From Fistularia commersonii (lineage: Eukaryota; Chordata; Actinopteri; Syngnathiformes; Fistulariidae), in NCBI GenBank assembly GCA_037954325.1, contig JBBMNZ010000014.1:16693956-16757955 (forward strand): a stretch of DNA of 64,000 nt, given 5' to 3'. A program made the position numbers and the translations under genes. The notes under the pieces were generated by a model. It worked only from the letters and a program-made list of their open reading frames with translations. It was not told the DNA's origin and ran no database searches. Shown one piece after another: positions 59,755 through 64,000 of the stretch (positions are counted from its first letter, which is position 1; every line of letters starts with the position of its first letter).

Positions 59755-60400
59755 CTGCCGCTTATCAGAAGCCCGGTCAGGGGGGTAGCAGCCGGAGCAA
59801 AGAGGCCCAGACTTCACTCTCTCCAGCCACATGATCCAGTCCTTCTGGGGGGATCCTAAGGCTTTCTCAGACCAGCCTAGAGACATAGTTTCTCCAGGGT
59901 GTCCTGGGTCTTCCTCCCCAGAGCCTCCTCTTAGTCGCACTATCATCCGCCATGTGAGCGATGAAGGGTAGGTAAACTGAACTGCTGTTGGGTGCATAGC
60001 TGCAAACAACAATCAGAACTGCCCCCCCCTCCCTGAAGGTGGAGGGAGGCTACCCTTTCGTCCACTGGGTTGAACCCCAACGAGCATTTTTGAGTTGGGG
60101 GGCCATCAATATCCCCACACCTGCCCAGCGCCTCTCACTGGGGGCATCTCCAGAGTAAAAAAAAATAAGAGACCAGCCCCTCTCTAAAAACCTGATTCCA
60201 GACCCCATGTTGTGCGTCAAGGTGAGTCACCAGCTCGGGCTTTGTCCCCGCCAGAGGTGACATTCCATGTCCCTAAAGCCAGCTTCTGCAGCTGAGGGTT
60301 GGACCGCCAAGGTACCCCCTTCGGCCATCGCCCACATTGCACCTGCTGCCCCTTGGCCGTTGCTATGGGTTGTTTGCCCAGGGGAACTTTCAGCAGTCAT
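59755..60400 (-). mobile_element. Rex3/RTE-type retrotransposon lacking its reverse transcriptase
   Basis: On the minus strand 60400-59960 is 5' and endonuclease sequence (a leader related to that at 24.7-25.7 and 42.6 kb, and GGTAGGTAAACTGAACTGCT on plus matching the endonuclease region of the 24.9-kb copy). From about 59950 to 59755 it is the Rex3 3' end (GACCAGCCTAGAGACATAGT, CCAGCCACATGATCCAGTCC and CTGCCGCTTATC on plus). About 2 kb covering the rest of the endonuclease and all of the RT is deleted between the two parts. The (GGAT)n tail follows. Confidence 0.8.
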
Positions 60401-60856
60401 TTAAGTGTAATCAATTTCAGACCATATCCATGGGCTTGAATAAGAGCTATGATAACAACCATACACGATGAAGACCTCGCAGACACCGTCATGTCAACTT
60501 CATTTGAGATGAGGCAAAAGCTCCTTGTGAATTGAATTTGTATACATGCTGCAGTGCAGACTGGTTGATGCTATTTTGAATTTGTGTTTTGGTGTGGCCT
60601 GAGGCCTGTCACCTTCTTTTCCATAGAAGTGGGGAGGAAGGCATATAAACAGCAGTTTAACAAAGATGAGCATGAAAATTCCTAAAGACACTAAATTCCA
60701 TGGAACCATAATAAAGATGTCAAAATAAAAGCTGAGACAATGATGTGTTTGTCTGATTTTTGTATTTTTTTCCAAATCTTTTAATTGATCTCCTCAGTGT
60801 TCTCTTGCAACATCAATATATATGAATTGGGTTGAGTCCCCCCCCCCGCTGAGGGT

Positions 60857-60857
60857 G

Positions 60858-60889
<32 letters not shown>

Positions 60890-60892
60890 TGT
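60857..60892. repeat. (GTGC)n microsatellite
   Basis: About eight GCGT units preceded by a C9 run at 60839-60847. Confidence 0.95.
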
Positions 60893-61594
60893 AGGGGATA
60901 ATGTCATAGAAAGCAGGGGATGCCTGATAATTGGTTACTGGGAGAGTAAGTTGGGGGATATGGCATTGGACTGTCAGCTGCAGCCAGATTAGGCATGTCT
61001 CCCCATAGGCTTCCTGTCAATGGATGGAGGACCCGCTCGGGTCGTTGGACATGGTCTTATCACAGCCCTGCTCTATTTAATTGATTAAAATATTTGGAAT
61101 AACTTCTAATGCTTAATTCATGTGTACTTTTTGAGATACATACAAAAGAACGTTCTTTCTCCATCTTTAAGGGCAGCACTGAATGCTTGCACTTGAGGCA
61201 CTGAAGTGCCCCAACATAGTCAACATGCAACATGCCATTTAGAATTTGAATTCATTTTCATGTTCAACGTTTCCAGTGAGGTGTTTTTTGTGTGTGTTTA
61301 TTATATTGTTTTTCTATTTATAACTGTTTCTCTCTGTCTCTCCATGACACACACAAACACACACACCCATACACCCAATACTCAATACCACAATTTCAAT
61401 ATCAGAATACTTTGCTTCCAGCAACACTGTCTGATTATAAACTTTAGTGGGGAGAAAAATGTAACTCAATAGTGGCGTTGGTGTGCTTACTTTGCTTTCT
61501 GTCCATGTTAGTCAATTACTGAATTTGGCACGTAAACAGTTCTGCTGTGAATGACAGTGTTCCAACCTCTCCTCTTGTGTGTTCTCGCCCGCAG

Positions 61595-61741
61595 TGGAGA
61601 AGTGTATGAGCTCCATGCAGATGGGAACCCAGATGGTGAAGCTGCGTGGCGGCTCTAAGGGACTTGTTCGCTTCTTCTATCTGGACGAACACAAGTCGTG
61701 CATCCGCTGGAGGCCATCTCGCAAGAATGAGAAGGCCAAGA
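61595..61741 (+). CDS. plch2: plch2 coding exon 2 (start of PH domain)
   Basis: A 147-bp exon between the acceptor CTCGCCCGCAG and the donor AAGA|GTGAGT, phase 1 at both ends. With one base from exon 1 it encodes V-E-K-C-M-S-S-M-Q, then MVKLRGGSKGLVRFFYLDEH and SCIRWRPSRKNEKAK. This is the beginning of the pleckstrin homology domain of PLC eta. K-L-R-G-G-S-K-G-L-V-R and C-I-R-W-R-P-S-R-K-N-E-K-A-K match human PLCH2 more closely than PLCH1, which has K-R-G-T-K and R-L-R-W-R-P in these places (from memory). The PH domain helps hold the enzyme at the membrane. The remaining exons (EF hands, X/Y catalytic halves, C2) lie beyond the window. Confidence 0.95.
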
Positions 61742-64000
61742 GTGAGTATCTGCTTCCATCCGACAGAATTTCACATCCATCCTAGTGTTGTCAAGTTGTA
61801 GATGCCCCGGAGAGAAAACACTACAATGTGAGAGGCCCCGTGAATATTATCTGCATCCCATTCTACGTGTGTTCTCACCCAAAACTTCTCTGACAATGCT
61901 ATCCCGAAGAATTCAGATACGGACTGACTGCAGATAATGTGATGTTTTCAAATGCAGCCCCTCATGTAGAACATGTCTCTGTGGTGAGGCACAGACACCA
62001 TACTATGTAAGTAATAAGGACTAGCTTTATTTTGTTTGTCCACAGCACTTGGGATGAGTTTGACCACAAAGTTAAATGGACAGGGTTGTGTCTGAAGTTT
62101 AAGTTATTCACATTTATTCCTGTGTTTTAGCAAAGTATTTTATCAACATTTAGAAGTCACAAACATTTTGATTCCACTGCGAGACTTTTATGGACAAATG
62201 TTGTCTACGAGAGTTTTGCACATTGGCAACTTCCTGCTCTTTCCGTTATAAATTCTTTAGATGTTAGGTCCGGCTTGGATCCAAATGTTAAATTTTTATT
62301 TCTCAAATGTCAAACAAGAAATGTCAGCATTAAGGAAAGGCTTTTATCCAGTTTAGGAACCTTTTGATAGGCTAAAGGAAAAAAGCATATCAAAGGTAAA
62401 TGTAAAGGTTTATAACAACCACTGATGATGCTTTCCGGGACTGGAAACACACATAGACTATGAGAGGAAAGAACTGGCCCCGTGGGCGGTTTAGTCTTGT
62501 TTGTTTGTTTAACAAAGATAATTTGACCTAAATCAAGTGGCAGCTGAATGCAGCTGCATTAAAGCCCTGGCAAAGTGTTTGAAGGTTGGAAGCTTGGTTT
62601 TCAATGATTAGCATGTAGACCAGCGGTCCCCAACCTTTTTTGTGCCAGGGACTGGTTTTGTGCATTAAAATGTTCCCGCGGACCAGTTAGAGGCTTGGGG
62701 GCTCAAATAATAGTATTAGATATTTGTATTAGATAATCCCAATATTAAGTGCGGCAGTAAGGCAAAGGTGGAAATAGTTGTTTTTCAAAATAAGATCTGG
62801 AAGGTCTCATTTTAACAAAATTTGTGCCAAGAAAGATTTTCTTTGCCGACCGGTACCAAATGACATATGGACCGGTACCGGTCTGCAGTTCGGAGGTTGG
62901 GGACCACTGTTGTAGACTGCAGCCTGTCAAACTGTGAATGCCAATGACTATGTGTAAAAATGGCTGAAAACATAGAGCTTTTGGTCGTGGATTGGACCAG
63001 TCTGACTGACCAGTTGAAGCTACTTTTGAAAAATAAACTTTTCCATGGAAATGTGAGAATACACACAAGGGAATGACATTGTAATGGAATTATCCCAAAT
63101 AAATGTGCCCATACATCATACTATAGCTATCTAGCTTACAAAGATGTCTGCTTCCTTTAATGCTATGGTCATGATGTTTGATGCTCCAAAAACAGGTGAG
63201 ATCTTGAGGGTTCCAATCAAATTATATGCCCAGGATCATAATTTGATAGTGGTATGAACTGATATCAGCTCAATACTTCAGATTTTACTGGTATCCTTAA
63301 GAATGGACGTCAGAAACTTTTGGTGTATTATTTGCGTATGTGGAGTCCTACATGAAGGCCACTGAGACATTCTAGTCTGTCTTTGGTCATGTGTTTCAAT
63401 ACTGAGATGGCCCTCTGTTGTTTTGAGTAAAATTCATATCATTCCGAACATTTGTGATGTTTGCTTGATCATGTCATGGGATGGAGGCACTTCTTTCTCT
63501 GTGGCTTGGGTCCAGTGTTACACATCCCCTCACTCGATGCAAAAGCACAGCCCCAAATTTCTGTTAAATGGACAGTATGTCAACCTACAGTTTAATCGTG
63601 GTTTTACTTATGTATTGCAAAGCACTTACTGTTTCAAAGCCTGAATTAGCCTACATGTTTCACCCAGTCAGGGTTTTGTAATACTTAATGCCATTTTTAA
63701 AGCTCTGATTCCATGAAACTGAGATTGCGACTGTTTTATTCTGAATCCAAATGGGGACCAGCCAGTCTGTCGTTTGCTGCAGGCTTTGCACTGCCAAAAG
63801 GAGCCTCTGTGGTAGGTGGATTGACGACAGTGTGGCTCTTGAAAGATAAATTATTTTTTCATAAAGTCTGCTCTTTTAAAATAATAGGGTTCTATCTATC
63901 AATTTCAGTATTTCTAAATTGAAAATCAGATTGGGAAAAAGAATTATACCGCCTCATATTGATATAAAGCAAGACAAGATAAAAGAGTTTTTAATTTTTA
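61742..64000 (+). other. plch2: plch2 intron 2 (partial)
   Basis: Starts GTGAGT and runs to the window end. I searched for the expected continuation of the PH domain after K-A-K-I and found none, so exon 3 lies outside. It contains a short hAT-type MITE. Confidence 0.75.
62621..62909. mobile_element. Short hAT-type MITE with target-site duplication
   Basis: The ends are inverted repeats CAGCGGTCCCCAACC (62621) and, on the opposite strand from 62909, CAGTGGTCCCCAACC. The flanking 8-mers are ATGTAGAC (62613-62620) and TTGTAGAC (62910-62917), 7 of 8 identical, the target duplication length of hAT elements. The element is 289 bp and has no coding capacity. Confidence 0.88.

Larger units (their letters stand above)
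54967..61594 (+). other. plch2: plch2 intron 1
   Basis: 6.6 kb, GTGAGC at the 5' end and TTCTCGCCCGCAG at the 3' end. It contains a Tc1-type deletion derivative, a rearranged Rex3 copy with (ATCC)n, a (GTGC)n array and two short palindromic or tandem features. No further coding exon was recognised inside. Confidence 0.8.

Noticed and set aside
61742..64000. A third plch2 exon inside the window
   Set aside because: The expected continuation of the PH domain after K-A-K-I was not found with splice sites in any plus frame.

Overview
The window is vertebrate, and almost certainly teleost, nuclear DNA. It has no operons or bacterial features. It is dominated by (CA/GT)n microsatellites, Rex3/RTE-type and other non-LTR retrotransposons, a Ty3/Gypsy-type LTR element, hAT and Tc1/mariner DNA transposons, and tRNA-derived SINEs, a mix typical of fish genomes. 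Species cannot be named from sequence alone.

The only host protein-coding gene recognised is the 5' part of plch2 (phospholipase C eta-2) on the + strand. Coding exon 1 is at 54726-54966 and coding exon 2, the start of the PH domain, is at 61595-61741. They are joined in phase 1 across a 6.6 kb intron, and the gene continues beyond the right edge. About 29 kb upstream, at 32.6-32.9 kb, two short ATG-containing stretches each end in a strong GTAAGT/GTAAGG donor in the same phase 1. The one at 32832-32874 would encode a 14-residue N-terminus that joins exactly to the conserved V-E-K-C of exon 2. I propose it as an alternative first exon and promoter of plch2. This is the most interesting host-gene signal in the window.

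Layout. 0-11 kb: a hairpin MITE, microsatellites, LINE scraps, otherwise unannotated sequence. 11.0-13.7 kb: a degenerate APE/RT non-LTR element (-). 18007-23301: a full-length but decayed Gypsy-type element (-) with recognisable LTRs, a matching 5-bp target duplication, a nested L2-like LINE fragment and an internally inverted integrase segment. 24.7-25.7 kb: a Rex3 5' fragment (-). 26-42 kb: mostly unannotated sequence holding the candidate plch2 upstream exons, a 40-bp perfect palindrome, SINEs and microsatellites. 42.6-44.9 kb: a Rex3 copy (+) lacking most of its endonuclease. 45.7-47.9 kb: two diverged copies of a ~0.65-kb segment that already carried a SINE. 48.2-49.3 kb: SINE, (TA)n and the 3' part of another Rex3 copy. 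49.4-50.5 kb: an unexplained CpG-rich stretch. 51271-52789: a TIR-bounded hAT element with a decayed transposase. 54.7-64 kb: plch2, with a Tc1 deletion derivative, a rearranged Rex3 with an (ATCC)n tail and a short hAT-type MITE in its introns.

The mobile elements all look inactive (stops, frameshifts, deletions). No tRNA or rRNA genes, CRISPR arrays or gene clusters were seen. Boundaries of decayed repeats are approximate; those of the LTR element, the hAT element, the hAT MITE and the Tc1 derivative were read directly from their termini.
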